Notes: generated by a model from the sequence alone, not told the origin. Shown: positions 10,801-23,562, counted from the stretch's first letter. The stretch is 64,000 nucleotides of DNA from Terebella lapidaria (GCA_949152475.1 OX424567.1:21849402-21913401); one strand, 5' to 3'. Made by a program: numbers and translations.

Positions 10801-13800
10801 ATTCGTTTGGTTGAATAATAACAAATGACCTCGAGTACGTAATGAGCGTTGAATATTGAAATGTATTCAGTGTATTCCTTTTATGGGATTATTAGAGTGA
10901 GATAGTAACAGCGCCCATGATAAACTGGCGCAAACGTTCTGGATACTAAAATGATGGATAATACATCGTCTGCAAAATTCAAAGAAATAAATAATAATGC
11001 AGAAATGACGTGACAAAGATAATTGGATAAAACCATCACACTGAGCACAGACAAAATTTGGGTGTTTCCAGTTGCTGGAAAGAACTAGAAGTTTGAGAAG
11101 TCGTATCCTTGTTGGTTTGTGGTTAATGGAGCTAATTTCCAATATTTGGATTAAGTTTTCCACTCTAGAAGCTTCGCGTAATAATTCAATACCTCTCATA
11201 ATAAGCGCTCAATTTTTCATGAGCATAATCCATTTTATGCTAGTGAACATCACAGATTTTATCCTCTTTGCTCTTCGAATACCCAATCCCACGCATCATT
11301 GATTTATTGGTGTTTTGAGGCGTTTTCCGTACATATATTCCATCAAATTGCACAATACTAACAGAGTCAGAGCATAATGTTTAAATCAAATCTACCATAA
11401 ACGATATTATATAAAAGCAAACACTATTTTAGCTTCCCGAGCCGGTTCAATAGAACAAGTGTCAGGTATTGCTAAAACCAGATATAACAATGGTCATTAC
11501 AATAGAACTATTTGCCAGGGTGTTTTGTCGCGCATTCCCGTCGTTTGTTTCAAACTATGGTATGATTGTGTTGGACTCTTTATTGATCCATAACAAGACG
11601 TGGATTGGAAAATGCCAGCGAATGTCGAGACCCCAATCATGTTCTGATAACACAGAAAGCAAACCTACGAGATATTCCAAATTCGACAGGAAACACAATC
11701 ATTCGGAATAAAAGAAAAAATCCAGGATACCATGCGTTACCCACAAAACTACCAATAAATAAACATCTGTTGCAGTCTGCCTTGTAGTTGATGCGGACAC
11801 ACTTGTTGTGCTCTGTTCCATTCTTACTCATAGAAGACTATTCCCAAACCACATGCACACGGAAGGGATGCACATACAAAGTAAAATTCATTTATATTTA
11901 AACAAATGATATTCATTGTTTGGCACGTTTTACTATACTACCAATTTGTGTCAAGAGGTGGTGTTCCTGATATCGGAGTAAACGTCCCAGTTTAGTAGTG
12001 ATTCACTAGGCTACCGTATTTCCATTGCTCTACCAAGTGAGTATCGGATCGAAAACAGCGACCAATTGTCAAGTTTCACAAACCCAATCAGATTTCAATC
12101 AGACCAAGAAATGTGGCATGTTGGAAATTGCAAGGATGTTTTCATTCTAGTCAATTTTCTGGGAGAATTTATTCAACGCCTTTCTAATGTTGCTATCATA
12201 ACGGTGCAGCGACGTGCAGCGACGTATTCATCTCAGACCAGTTAATTTATTTCGATCTTTCAAAAGGGAAAAACGTATTTCATGACATGGCTCTTCCTGT
12301 CATACCAAATTGTTGTAAACAAGGAATGTTCCAGGAGTTAAAATAAGTTGGGTGAAAGATTGTTATGAAAAACATAAACATTATCTGCAATCATTATTAT
12401 TATAGAACAGACATCTGGGTGACGTCCGATGCTGTCATGTAATAGAAAATAAACAGTTTGGGTTTTTTTTGGTCACGAACACAACATTTCAGTCACATAC
12501 ACAGTATAAAGTAAAGACTGAAAATAAAGTCAAATAAGTCCCTTCTGTCAAAAGTGTACTCTAACTTTAAGGTAATCAATTAATTATATTATTTTGTTCC
12601 TGTCAGGAATATAATATTGAAAGCCAGAAACGTATTTTGAGACTGGCATGTTCAGCGGATGAGTTTTGTTATACAAAACGAGATATTGCACCAAGTTTTG
12701 TGCTTAATTTTGCAATCTCAATTCCGCAATCAGTTGGTCAGTACCCTCGCTACAATTCCTTTCAAGTATGTACTTGGGGAAGGACGAGCTGATACAGGCA
12801 AATCCAATCACGCCAGCATAATACAACTAAATAAGGGAGTTTTTCACAAATTATAATTGGCATTACATTCTCTGCTTCTGTCTGGCCTGCAATATATTCG
12901 ATTTAAGATATCATGTGGAAACGGATTTGCCATGATGATAGTATGATTTCATTCTATCCTGAAAATCATGAGTGTTTCACAGCCATTGATATTGGTTATC
13001 GGTGCTTAATGAATTGTGGTTATTTTCCTATCCAGTAATATTCCTTTCTCCTGTTACATATGCTCTCTTGCTGGCTTACCGAGTTGATATTTTTGAAGAA
13101 ATAAAAACCCAGATTCCATTTAAAGCATTTAATTACTCCTTTATAATTGAGGCAAATGGATCCAAAACAAAATTTGTGGTGACATTTACAGAAACGTTAC
13201 AGAAACGACTGACACAAAGAACAGAAAGGAAAAAAGCTAATTTTTTGATGGTCGACCGATAACACCATGCCATTAGGTCATCAGACCGAGTGAGCAGATA
13301 ACCTGAAAATATTCTCAAAACGGTGAATTCCAAGATAGAATCATGTTGTGAAACAACTGCAAGTGCACCGATTCATCCCAAGTATGAGGCTGAATAACTG
13401 TCTATCTAGTTAGGTTTGAACTTGTCCAATGTGTCTAGAATCATGACAATGTCTTCGGCCGAAGACGGCACCTAGATTGAATACTCTAGATTGATTACTC
13501 TTTACCTGTCGGTAATTGCGAACTTGGTGGCTCACTTGGCGGCAATAGAGTGTCTCACTAAATCCATCACTACCCACACTCCATATCACAGTATATATTT
13601 ATTCGCGACATGGAGGGGAGGGTCTTTTCTTTGTGTTTTACACAACTTGATTTGCGAATGTCTATCTCTGGTAGTAATCATGAACTATCAACTCAGAAAA
13701 ACGGTACTTTCTATTCATGTTCTGGGACTCAGAACGAGAATGATTTATGTGTGAATTAATTCTGCATCGATATCTTTATAACGTGATTTAGTATATTCTT

Positions 13801-15300
13801 CAATATAATCTTGAAGACACACAATTATGAATGATACCTTTACCACTGAAGTTGAATCTTCAAAAAGATGAAACCGTTTTGGTAATTCTCCCTATACGGC
13901 AAACAGACTGACTTCAACATTAGTTATGAATGACTGGCAAAACGTTTCCGGGGATCAAAGGAAGTTATAAATATTCTGTCTCTTCTCATCTTAAGTCAAC
14001 TACACATAAGTATCATAATAAACTGGTGCTGACGTACGTGATTGGACATATTTTCCAAAGACGAAAATCATTTCTCACTTTCACTGGATACACCTGAACT
14101 TATTTGACACCGGAAGGTGAGAGATCTGAATTGTGTTTAGTTCTAGTGCCCCGTTTCGAGTAACCCACATTCCAGAGAATAACAGACTACAGCAACGACA
14201 AGACAAACGGGAAAACGTGGGAGGAATGGGTGCAGTTTTTTGCGACGCTACATAGGAGACAATTCACTGGAGACGACAAAAAGTGGATCCATCAATCTCA
14301 AGATATTGGCGAGTGTGTTTGTATCAGTGGCTGAGACAGCGACCCGTGCCGAAGACAGCGACTGCCAGGTCACGGGGAGTGATCTCTGGCGCTGCTCGTG
14401 GGCTGGGAACAAGGAGTCGCATCTGGCGAGACGGTGTCTGCTCCCACAGACAGTGATCGCGAAAGGGGCTGCAAGCCATGTGCCTGCTCGTAGAAGTTAT
14501 CCCGGAGTGTCACTCCTCCAGCCATCAAGGCAATGCATGGTGATAGACTGGATTGGAAGTGACAAAGAGAGGATTAGAGTTTCTGGCTGATGACATATTT
14601 GTATGTTGCATAGTGAAATTGGATACAGTGCCAAGTGAAAGGATTGCTTCTTATGGTTGCCACCAAGGGAGATAATGTAACATATCTGAGACAGAATCGG
14701 GAATTATGTCGAGTATTTCTTGCTGGAATTGTTCCTACCTAAAAAATTAAATGAAAAATTGAAAAAGATACTTCCAACCGAAAATAAAAATTCCCCTACA
14801 TGAAATGTGGATAAAGTTAGTATCGAATAGTCCTTGATTGTTCTTTACGCTTGTGACGAGTGAAGGGAAACAATGGCGCCATTATTCATGTTCCGTACCT
14901 TGCAGACGGGTTTGCAGCCAGTGGTATTTTGACGAGGCGAGAGGCATGCGAGGGATGTAAATGATATTGTGAAATGTGGTACCTCTTGAAAAATAACAAA
15001 CAGTTTAGCGGTTGGGAAGGCCGTACCAGTAACAGAAAGGCAACTGTAAATTGCTAATAAACTGACTTCGGAAATAGCTTGTTTCTTGAAATAACACCCA
15101 AACTAATCTGATAAAAATATGCTTAATTTGCTTATTTCGGGAGCATTCACCTGTAGTTGTAATCAATCATAAAATTTGATTAGTTTCATTTTTAGAAAAG
15201 AGTACATTATTTTAACCGGTAGCACTTTTTTATTGCGTAGTTATCAGGACATTTGTTGTCTTAGATGGTAACAAATAATTACCAGAACGTCATGAGCGTT
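10801..15300 (+). repeat. Cassette unit 2 (P-E-R-H-I-J-A-B)
   Basis: The closest sister of unit 1. P (10,890-11,050) joins directly to E (about 11,056), so S and D are deleted. R is at about 12,000-12,360, H to about 13,290, I to about 13,830, J to about 14,100, A to about 14,830 and B to about 15,250. It carries the empty sites for the transposon (12,706-12,710) and the SINE (about 13,830). R is frameshifted by loss of one G in GGGAGAATT at about 12,163. A short tandem GTGCAGCGAC occurs near 12,207-12,224. Confidence 0.8.
10980..11055 (+). promoter_or_regulatory. P module copy 2 (CRE-like block only)
   Basis: TGACGTGACAAAGATAATTGG starts at 11,006, shown here in shortened form. The copy ends after GAGCACAGACA and joins E, so neither splice donor nor TATA-like run is present. 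If P is a promoter, this unit has lost its downstream half. Confidence 0.35.
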
Positions 15301-15429
15301 GGCAATTATTCCTATTATTGGAATATTAGAATAAGGAAGTGAAAGTAGGGATCATAAATTTTGTGTAAACGTCCTGGATAGTAAAACAGTGGATAACACA
15401 ATGACGGAGCAAGTATCGTTTGCAAAATA

Positions 15430-15660
15430 CAACATACCATCGCAATTCGAAAGTGACGTTCCAAGGATAATTGGATAAAATCCTCGCCCCGAGCACTGAC
15501 ATAATGCTATCCACAACTGAACTATGAAAAGTGTGCCCAATTTTTTATCAACGATCCACCAACACTGATGGATAACAGATACCAAAACGGTGAGTCAAAT
15601 GATGTGAATTTATGTTGTAGAGGTTCTGAAGTGTGTAAAATAGTGCATTATATATATACT
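15430..15660 (+). promoter_or_regulatory. P module copy 3 with 5' splice site and TATA-like run
   Basis: TGACGTTCCAAGGATAATTGG starts at 15,454 in slightly altered form. The donor-like ACGGTGAGTC has its GT at 15,590. GTGCATTATATATATAC follows at about 15,642-15,658. The donor lies upstream of the TATA-like run, so either the transcription start is upstream and S is intronic, or the TATA-like run is not a true TATA box. Confidence 0.4.
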
Positions 15661-15723
15661 CACCACGAAGTGGTAGATTTGCAGATATTGATGGCAGTGA
15701 AAAGATAGATAATGCAAGAATGG

Positions 15724-15960
15724 TATGGCATTTAGCTTTGTGAGAGAAACATCGGAGATGGCTGCATGTTACATCATTATGCAGTCAAGTCGTTTGGTTT
15801 TTCCAGTTTTACCTGTCAAGTAAGTGATTCATTTGCACGCTCCAGTCAATAACGACACAGAACGCAGTGTGTGGAAATATTTATTTGTTTGACTAGCAGA
15901 TGGCGCAGAAGTTCGGTGTAAACTTCTGCTGAAACGAGACACAAATCAGCAGGAAACGTT
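15724..15960 (+). other. S module copy 2 (decayed)
   Basis: It keeps the S order, from TTCAGCTTTGTGAGAGAAAC through GTAAGTGATTCATTTGCAC to ACAAATCAGCAGGAAACG. The first hairpin is lost and the second is weak. A one-base deletion in the CACGCTCCAG region breaks the sense frame. Useful as an out-group for structure tests. Confidence 0.55.
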
Positions 15961-18198
15961 ATGATAGGCGTCATTTAATGATCCTGGGATCGATCTCAAT
16001 TACTTCAGAGTCTGGAAGGCACATGTGTAAGCTGGAATCAATGGTTATTACCTGGACATAATACATGGCCTAAATGACAACGGGGGTCTTCTTTCGAAGT
16101 TGATGTTGATATTGGAACGAGGCTGAAATGTATACCATTCCCGATTCTTGCTACATCTCTACATATCTTTTTTGAACTGCCTGAATTTTTTAAAGTAGGA
16201 CAGTTCACGCATATATAGAGCCAAGCGAGCGTCTTGTGAAATGCATACGGGGTGTATGTAATGTTTGTGGGTATTTCCAGTTGCTGGGAAAGAACTAAAA
16301 ATATAAGAGGATGTATGCTTGTTATGGTTGATGGAGCTAATTTCCAATATATGGATTACGTTATCCTGTCTAGACGCTTTACAATACCTTGTGTAGTGAA
16401 CATGTATTTTCATGAATGTAATCAATATCATGGTAGTGAACATAACAGCTAGTATCCATTTTGATGTTTACAAACCTTATCCCACGCATCATTTCTAAAC
16501 AACATTTTAGATGAGATGAACTGTTTGTGTGGATATTACATAATATAAACCATTTGCTAGCAAACCAACCAGAAAAGGTTTCGTATTTTTCTTCCACACA
16601 AGAAGTTGAAGATATTGGTCCGTAATGGACCACTATGAAATAATATTAGACTTTTGTAACTGCCTTGGCTGCTTCAAACATACAACTATTGGTCTTACAA
16701 AAAAAAACCAGAACGAATAATCATCATTACAAAGAATTACTTGCTTGGCTATTCCCATATCTCATTCTCTTTCTGACACGATGCTTCATTTTGTTAAGCT
16801 ATTTATCAATCACATGAGGAGACATGAACTGTCATCCAATGTGATGACCCCGATCATCTTCTGACAAATTGTGATATAGATCCTACCTCCGAGATATTTC
16901 ACAATTTACAATAAACACACAACTGACGACTGTACTTTCGCTGGACTAAGGAACCATGGCTTCAGTATAAAGACTATTCTGCCTGTCAGCCATTTTCCAT
17001 ATTTAGTGGATACACGTAAACGTAATGTGCCATATTTCACTATTACTCAAATCCATGCCCAAGTTTAATATGACACTGTAACATACTGTAATAAGTTTTT
17101 CTCTGAACAAGTGATATTCATAGTTTAGGATGCCTTACAATGTTATCAAATTGCAATAGGAGATGCTATCCCTGATAGGAAGTGTCACATTACATTATCT
17201 CAAATTAGAAGAGACAAAATAATACAGCTACAGTGCTTCCAATATTTTAATAATGTGGTCCAAAAATGTGGTATTCGTTCGCAATGTCATTGGTGGTAAT
17301 AGATTGATACTTATATCCATTGTAACCATTTTTTTTGGACAATAAGTCAACAATTTTATTTTGCTATCGTGACAGTGTATCGACGATGTATCACTGTTTC
17401 AACACAGTAGAATGCACGTAATTATTCTGGTCGGACCAGTTCATTCATTTTGTTCCTAGAAAAGGAAATAACTTATTCCCTGACATGTCATTTCTGTTTG
17501 GATATCACAATAAACGAAACATTTGTGGTAAAAAGGTATTTTTCCCAGGAGGTATAAAAATGTTATTAGAATTATACTTATCAAACGTTTGTTGATTATT
17601 GAGTTCGACAAGAAATTGATGAGGTGTTTTATTGATGCTTTGGACGAAAATGATATTAAAATAAATACATTCACAAATATTTTGTGATGTTGATACCCAC
17701 AACAGTTACATGATATTCAGCATGCTTCATGATATAGTCTTAAGATGGTGAAACCCTGCCGATTGTTGGCAGTAAATTTCACGACTTTAGTACCGCATAC
17801 AAAATATGAGCATTTGTCATAAAACTTCTGGTAGTCCGAAGTGACTTTTTGCAGTTGGAGTGAATAGAGGAGTCATTTTCTTGTTTTAGAAAAATACAAT
17901 CTTCGACCTGAAACGTCTGGATCATTCCGGATCATAACGATAAAGTTGGTACATCCGTTCTCATTATCAACCACGTAATCTTTAGAATACATCGACTTTT
18001 TACATAGTGGAGCAGTCAGTGTCTATGAGCCGAGAATTACTTTTTGAATTTACCGCCTACATTTGTCACAAAATGCCCGACTGTCTTTGACACATTTACG
18101 AAATGCGCCATTTTCAAAATATCACGTGGATTTGGACAACACACAGACTTGAAATATCATCTATTATTTTGATGATTTTCAAAGAATAGCTGACTTAC

Positions 18199-18386
18199 TT
18201 GGGATTGGTACATCGTAGACTCCATAACGAGCTATCCACAGCCATGTGACAATGCGTTTCCCCCGTAAAATTGAGTCTGAACATCGGCTACTTTCAACGT
18301 CAGGTGCCACGAAATCGTGTTTACATATTTCCCAGGTCAAAGTTTGATGTATCCTTACGCGAGACTTATCTTTGGTCATGTCAATT
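18199..18386 (-). pseudogene. Candidate exon in the transposon (minus strand)
   Basis: The minus strand is open through this interval, with peptide words such as TLTWEICKHDFVAPDVESS and GKRIVTWLWIARYGVYDVP. It is bounded by an acceptor-like TTACCAG (exon from 18,386) and a strong donor GTAAGT (intron from 18,198). The text looks more protein-like than its surroundings, but I recognise no domain. Its phase does not join directly to the upstream candidate exon at 18,772-18,924, so another exon or a break would be needed. It could be a transposase remnant or captured host exon. Confidence 0.22.
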
Positions 18387-18771
18387 CTGGTAATCGGTAA
18401 AATCCATTGATCACACCAAATAATCCACTTCCTGAATACTGAACGGGACTACGGCAGAAAATGTTCGCAGTACGACTCATTACATGTGTTTGTGATATCA
18501 ATTAGTAGCGGTCATCCTCGGAATATTTCCTTCGGTTGTGAAGACCATATTTTGCGACTATGAGATTCGGTAGCTTCGTCTCCAAATGATTTCCCGCGAG
18601 GCACTAACAGTCCCACGTGTTATGCATGTATATCGGCATATGACGGAGGTAATCCCAGAAATATGTACATAATCGAAGACATATTAGCTCATAGACAAAG
18701 AATTGTTGTAGATCGGGGAATGACAAACACTGAAAACCATGTTTCCAGACGATAACTGACATATCGCTCAC

Positions 18772-18924
18772 CACGTGAGTTTGTATTCGCTCCGGTGAAA
18801 AAGCCGTTGAAATCCGTGCACAGGGTTTTGAGTTCATTGTGAAGAGCAATACTCACTAGCTGCTCAAGTCCAGTCTCGGTCAGTGATCGCATGGAACCAC
18901 ACGGAAAATCGTCGAGCACATGTC
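18772..18924 (-). pseudogene. Second candidate exon in the transposon (minus strand)
   Basis: A 153-base open block on the minus strand lies between an acceptor-like CCCCAG and a donor-like GTGAGC. It includes LDDFPCGSMRSLTETGLEQL and NELKTLCTDFNGFFTGANTN. The open frame itself runs on to 18,689. The TTAA-flanked element begins only 14 bases upstream, so any earlier exon would have been separated from it by that insertion. No family recognised. Confidence 0.22.
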
Positions 18925-18937
18925 CTGGGGCGGATTA

Positions 18938-20692
18938 TTAACCCTCTTTCGACCCTTCTTGCACATTGGGAGTTCATTTTCACAAAGAGGTAATATAATA
19001 TTATATTTGTTCAGGTACGTACACGTAATTTAAGCATTCTGTATATTGGAGCCCCGTCTCTATCAACACTGATCAAGTATCTATTAGTACCTATTCCATA
19101 AGTTCGTGGTTAAATACATTTCGATAACAAAATGAAACTGTATGTAGATGTATATCTATATGTATGTCAAGAAATTTAAATTAGGTGCCCTGATTGGCAC
19201 AAGTATATGAGGTAATTATCAATAAGCATCTATATGAGTTATTCATATCACCAACATATATATATTTCACTAAATCAAGAAGTTTACTTGATTGTAATAT
19301 TCCAATGATCAATTCAAGGCAATGCGATTGGTATCAGCAACAGAATAGAGTGCCATCTGACAAATCCATCATCTCATGTTTTTCTGACTCCAGATGACTC
19401 CAGATGTTGCTGACAACTCCACACCACTTTCCTGACAGCTCAGCCAGAAGACAACACAACCAGAAGCTCCATAAATCCTGGTTCAAGTCTCAATCAGAAG
19501 ACAGGCAATAGCAGCTCAACACCACTTGATTGATCCCCCAATGACAGGCACCCAGGAGCAATCATTATGTTGGCCAACAATATGGATGTCAAAGCATAAC
19601 AACAACTTGTGTTTTAAAGTTTGCACCAATATATACATGTATATTAAAACAATATATATATAAATTCAAATTAAGTGCATGTTGGATCTGTAGTTCTGAA
19701 ACACTTGTACAGAATTGCATACCACCATTTTGGGTATTGTAATGTCACTATAAGACAATTGGATATCTTATACAACAGCAATTTGGGGATTCAATGGCCA
19801 ATTGATAATATTTTCATATTTTATATTTTAATGGATAAAGTGGCCAACACATTGTATGTATCAAAAATTTGTTATTGATACACATGTGTAGGTCAGAAAT
19901 ACATTATGAAGATTTGAATGACAGTGTATCAAGTGGCTATGTGCAATATTGTTTGCCAATTATGATAAATTCATAATCTTTTTGATTGGTATTATATTTG
20001 ATTTATTTTGTTCTTGTTTACCTTCCATGTACAAACTTTGTAAGATAAACATATGGATAAGGAGTATACTACCAAATACACTATTTATTCATGACATTTC
20101 TTGTCTGGTATGTTTGATATCATACCTGTGATCCATGTATGTCAAAAGATGAAGTGCTTCAATTCATAACTCATGAATTGTACTAATAAAATGCTACCAC
20201 TGTGTGAATTTCACATCAATTATGTTGACACAACCCATGTGCAATAATGGTACTTTAATGTCACATGTAATCATGATGACAATGAATCAAAAGCCTGGTG
20301 ATATTTACATTTACATGTTATTGGGATCAGGATGTATCCTGTATCTAGCTTGGGGTTTGTGTTCTTTGTATGCATAGACACAAGCATTATGCACAATAGG
20401 GTCAGTGAATACATACATGTACTGTTAGTTATTTGATGAACACAGAGTGTTATGAATTATGACAAATGCAAGAAGATGTTACTTCCCCAGAAGTTTGAAA
20501 CTTATAACTGTCACTTTGGAAATACGGGTTATTATTTGCATTGATCAGGTGAATAGAGTAGTGTCATGGCCCAATGCACACAGAAGCCCTAGCATGTAGC
20601 AGTCTACATGTAAAAGCCAGTGTGAAGTGTTCACAGTGGAGCATGTGATATTGAAGTCTCCCTCTCACTGTGGCAGTGTCTTGAAGGGTTAA
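18938..20692. mobile_element. Nested piggyBac-like TTAA-flanked element
   Basis: TTAA at 18,938-18,941 is followed by CCCTCTTTCGAC, and the other end reads GAAGGG then TTAA at 20,689-20,692. TTAA targets with CCC-starting ends are the hallmark of piggyBac-type transposons. Beyond the first four or five bases the TIR is weak. The 1,747-bp interior is very AT-rich, shares no module with the cassettes and has no transposase-like frame, so this would be a non-autonomous copy. Confidence 0.5.
19140..20660. other. AT-rich interior, no gene seen
   Basis: Many TATATA and ATGTAT runs and only short chance frames. One small stretch (about 19,370-19,560) is less AT-rich and contains a 10-base tandem repeat ACTCCAGATG near 19,389-19,408. 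Nothing here resembles the cassette modules. Confidence 0.5.
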
Positions 20693-21109
20693 AAAATAGT
20701 GCCTGTGCTGGCCACTTGGGAAAAATTGTTAGTTATCAATAAATGTCTGAACTTCAAAAATCATTTTTGATGCAATGGATTTGAATTTCAAAAAAATATT
20801 TCTCGGCTCATAAACTAGCATATGTAGTAATGCTCAGAAAAATACTTGGAACATTCGTAATCGACTTTTTCCACAAGAACGGATGTCCCGAAATTTTGGT
20901 AGTCAATTTCACCAATTTTAACATAAGATGCATAATAACTGCGCGTCAAATGCTTTAAATTAGTTATTAACATGATAATATTACATTTATGTGAAATATG
21001 TGTTCATTTCTTCAAGAAAAACCATTTTCAAAAATATTCAGTGCGCATCACTGACTAAAATATGGCGAGGGTAACAACCCCTTAAGATTGTTACATCTAA
21101 TAGAGTCTC

Positions 21110-21660
21110 AAGATTGTTACATTTCCTCTGTTTTTGCGTCAGTACCAGGTCATGATGGGCACAACAGAAGTTGTCGTTTTGACTACCCTTTGGCAAGGTT
21201 TCAACAAAAATAAAATGCTGGTGGCTGATGGCTTCTGGAAAGGTTGGTGGTTACTGGCACCAGGTGATTTCTAACCTTGCTGTTATGCTATAATGCGTCT
21301 ATTCAGAACTGCAGGATGTGATATACCAGTGGTCTGATTTGTTTGTTTCATGGATTGTTCTTACTCTATTCCCTCGGAAGCAACAATCACACATATCTCA
21401 ACATCAGTCACCATCCTTTATCCCGCACTACTATCTGTGGCACAATCTGGCCGTTCACTGTATTGGCTGATCCTATTATGGTGTGGATGTGGAATGAACC
21501 CCAGTTTGATAGATGAGCACCTGCTCAAATGACAACATTGTTGGGATAGACTGTCGCGGGTGTTCCTCCCCCCTTTCTGGAGACGTGAGGACTGATTAAC
21601 GGTGAACCAATTGTCACCAAAACCAGACAGACAGCAACCAAGTGAGACCAGCAGCCGACA
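21110..21660 (+). repeat. F module copy 1
   Basis: F contains TATTCCCTCGGAAGCAACAA, ATCCTATTATGGTGTGGATG, a GATGAGCACCTG-like word and GCGGGTGTTC. It recurs at about 23.6, 25.7, 48.0, 50.8, 56.4, 60.2 and 63.8 kb (cut by the window end). In units 4, 11, 12 and 13 it leads into G. Here and at 25.7 and 60.2 kb it leads into L. Confidence 0.65.
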
Positions 21661-21779
21661 GAGAAGCTAAAATAAATTTGTGTGTATATTTGTAATAAAT
21701 ATTTTTTTGACAGTTTTTTTTTACAGATACAAACTCACTAGAAATTATGTAACCTAAAATAAATAGGTGATATTACTTT

Positions 21780-22130
21780 CAGGGTATGAAAACTGTTCGC
21801 GAGAGAATCTCTGGTTCTTGAAAGGCTTCATCTCAATCAACTGATGAATTGTGAATGGTGTCAATATTGTCGAGATTAGTATTCCACGTATGCTCATTGA
21901 GAATACATAGATGTTTCACGTACCTATAGGAAGTGAATTGCATGGAATGAGTATATCAAAAATCGACAGCATACTGCATTCTTTCTCGGTGGGATTATTT
22001 CCTTCAAGTTCCTGTCAACACAAACTAACACAACATTTTGAATCACGACAAACACTATCTCGTTCTACAGGGAGCAGGTCGAGAAATAGGTTGAAACCAT
22101 ATAGATAGAAGTGTCCTACTAACTCTAGGT
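21780..22130 (+). repeat. L module copy 1
   Basis: L is recognised by GAATGGTGTC, ATTAGTATTC.CA.GTATG and GTTTCA.GT.CCTAT, shared with about 26,360-26,560 and 60,800-61,200. It follows F in each case. No coding frame of note. Confidence 0.55.
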
Positions 22131-22340
22131 TGATCCACTTCTTAATGTTCCATTAAGCAAACAAGTTTACTGTTTCAGGGATGTCTGATGCTGCGAGGTA
22201 ATGTAACATATACCTCCGATGGGCATATAACTTCACAAACACAACACTTAAACAACACTTAAACACAAAACATAAACTTTTTGTCTGGATAGACATTCTC
22301 ATCGGGTTGGCCTGTTGAAAAATATTTTCATACATGGTTG

Positions 22341-22545
22341 TGCAACATATATATTGTAATGTGTGGGTGTGTGACCATTTATAATAATTTGTGTGGTATT
22401 ATTACCCAAGTTACTGTGATGTGATGTGATAACATTCCGAATGTTTAAAATGTTAAAGATTATTCATGTCAAAACTAATAACACCTCTTGCAACATATAT
22501 ATTGTAATGTGTGGGTGTGTGACCATTTATAATAATTTGTGTGGT
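22341..22545 (+). repeat. 57-bp direct repeat flanking 91 bp
   Basis: Positions 22,341-22,397 and 22,489-22,545 are identical (TGCAACATATATATTGTAAT, then GTGTGGGTGTGTGACC and AATTTGTGTGGT). Module E resumes immediately after the second copy. It could be a local tandem duplication or the scar of an inserted segment between the copies. Confidence 0.85.
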
Positions 22546-23269
22546 TTGCACTTACTTGGAAAGGACCTGAAGTATGAGATCATATCATATGCTTGTTGGT
22601 TTATATTATATGGAACTAATTTCTAATATTTTCGGTTGAGTTATCTTGTCTAGACACTTCGCATTATAACATAATACATATTCTGCATATCATATCCCAC
22701 TCATTATCGAGATATAAAAATATCACATATGGAGATTACATCATCGAATTTCGGATACTAACAGAAACAGTTAGAATACGTGTATATGTTCCCATTGGAG
22801 CACAATGCTTAAAAAAGCCTACCGAAGAACCATATTATGACTCAGTCACCATAGTATTTTAACTGTCAGGACAGTTTTGAAAGAACTCCAAAATCCAGAA
22901 AGAAGAATGGTCATTACGAAGAACTCTTTGGTAGGGTCTTTGTATCTATTTGTCATATCCCTCATTTGTGTCAGGCTCTTTGTTGATCCGTAAATCAACA
23001 AAGCTGTTATCCCGATCAAGTTCTGACAACTCGCCATATTGAATACGGCGATCTATCCCAAATTCGACAATAAACACAGTCACTGAAGATAATGCCGGGA
23101 TATAATGCAATGAACACAAAATTATTTACTTAATTTTTAAATGAATGATATTCATTCCTTAGAAGGCCTCACTAATAGTATAAAGTTGTGCCAATGGATT
23201 ATAGTTCTGATACGAGGTGTCTGTTCCAATTTCTCAACTCAGTTCTGATTCATCAGCGGAGCTATGGTG

Positions 23270-23562
23270 TCTTCGTTGTTATACTAAGTGAGTATCGGAT
23301 TGTCGGAAACCCAGTCAGATTTCAGTAGGACTAAGAAATCCAGTATGTGTGTACATTGCATACAATTAGTATCATTATGATACATTTGTTTCGTTCTGAA
23401 AAAATTCTGGGGAGGATTGACTCAACGCCTTTGCAATGCTGCCATCATCACAGTACAGCGACGATATATCATTGTTGCAATAGATCAGCACCTAACTTAT
23501 TCAGCTCGGACCAGTGTTTTGTGTCAAAATATAATGTACATCTTATCCTGACTGCTCGATAA
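23270..23562 (+). other. R module copy (unit 4)
   Basis: ILSEYRIV is in the first-half phase, and LGRIDSTPLQCCHHHSTATIYHCCNR in part is in the second-half phase (given here in pieces of the frame from 23,347). Stops interrupt the first half at about 23,325. The cysteine-rich second half stays open, as in units 1, 11 and 13. Confidence 0.3.

Larger units (their letters stand above)
17739..21088. mobile_element. 3,334-bp DNA transposon with diverged long TIRs
   Basis: CTTAAGAT stands on both sides (17,739-17,746 and 21,081-21,088), giving an element of 17,747-21,080. Its ends align loosely as inverted repeats: GGTGAAACCCTGCCGAT on the left and GGGTTGTTACCCTCGCCAT on the right, reverse-complemented. 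Colinear matches continue about 330 bp inward: ACATCCGTTCT lies about 200 bases from each end and TATGAGCCGAGAA lies further in. The repeat holds TTAA, so a TTAA-targeting family (Kolobok or piggyBac type) and an 8-bp family (hAT or P type) both remain possible. Removing the nested element leaves about 1.6 kb. Confidence 0.65.
15301..22140 (+). repeat. Cassette unit 3 (P-S-D-E-R, large insertion, then F-L)
   Basis: P lies at about 15,330-15,660, S at about 15,720-15,960, D to about 16,260, E to about 17,250, and a degenerate R to about 17,700. The 3,334-bp insertion at 17,747-21,080 interrupts the path to F (about 21,110-21,660) and L (about 21,780-22,130). Unit 5 shows the uninterrupted path at about 25,680-25,760. 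Unit 3 is among the more diverged copies. Confidence 0.7.

Noticed and set aside
17739..21088. Retroviral or LTR element flanked by repeats
   Set aside because: No direct long repeats, primer-binding site, gag/pol frame or polypurine tract; the ends are inverted, not direct.
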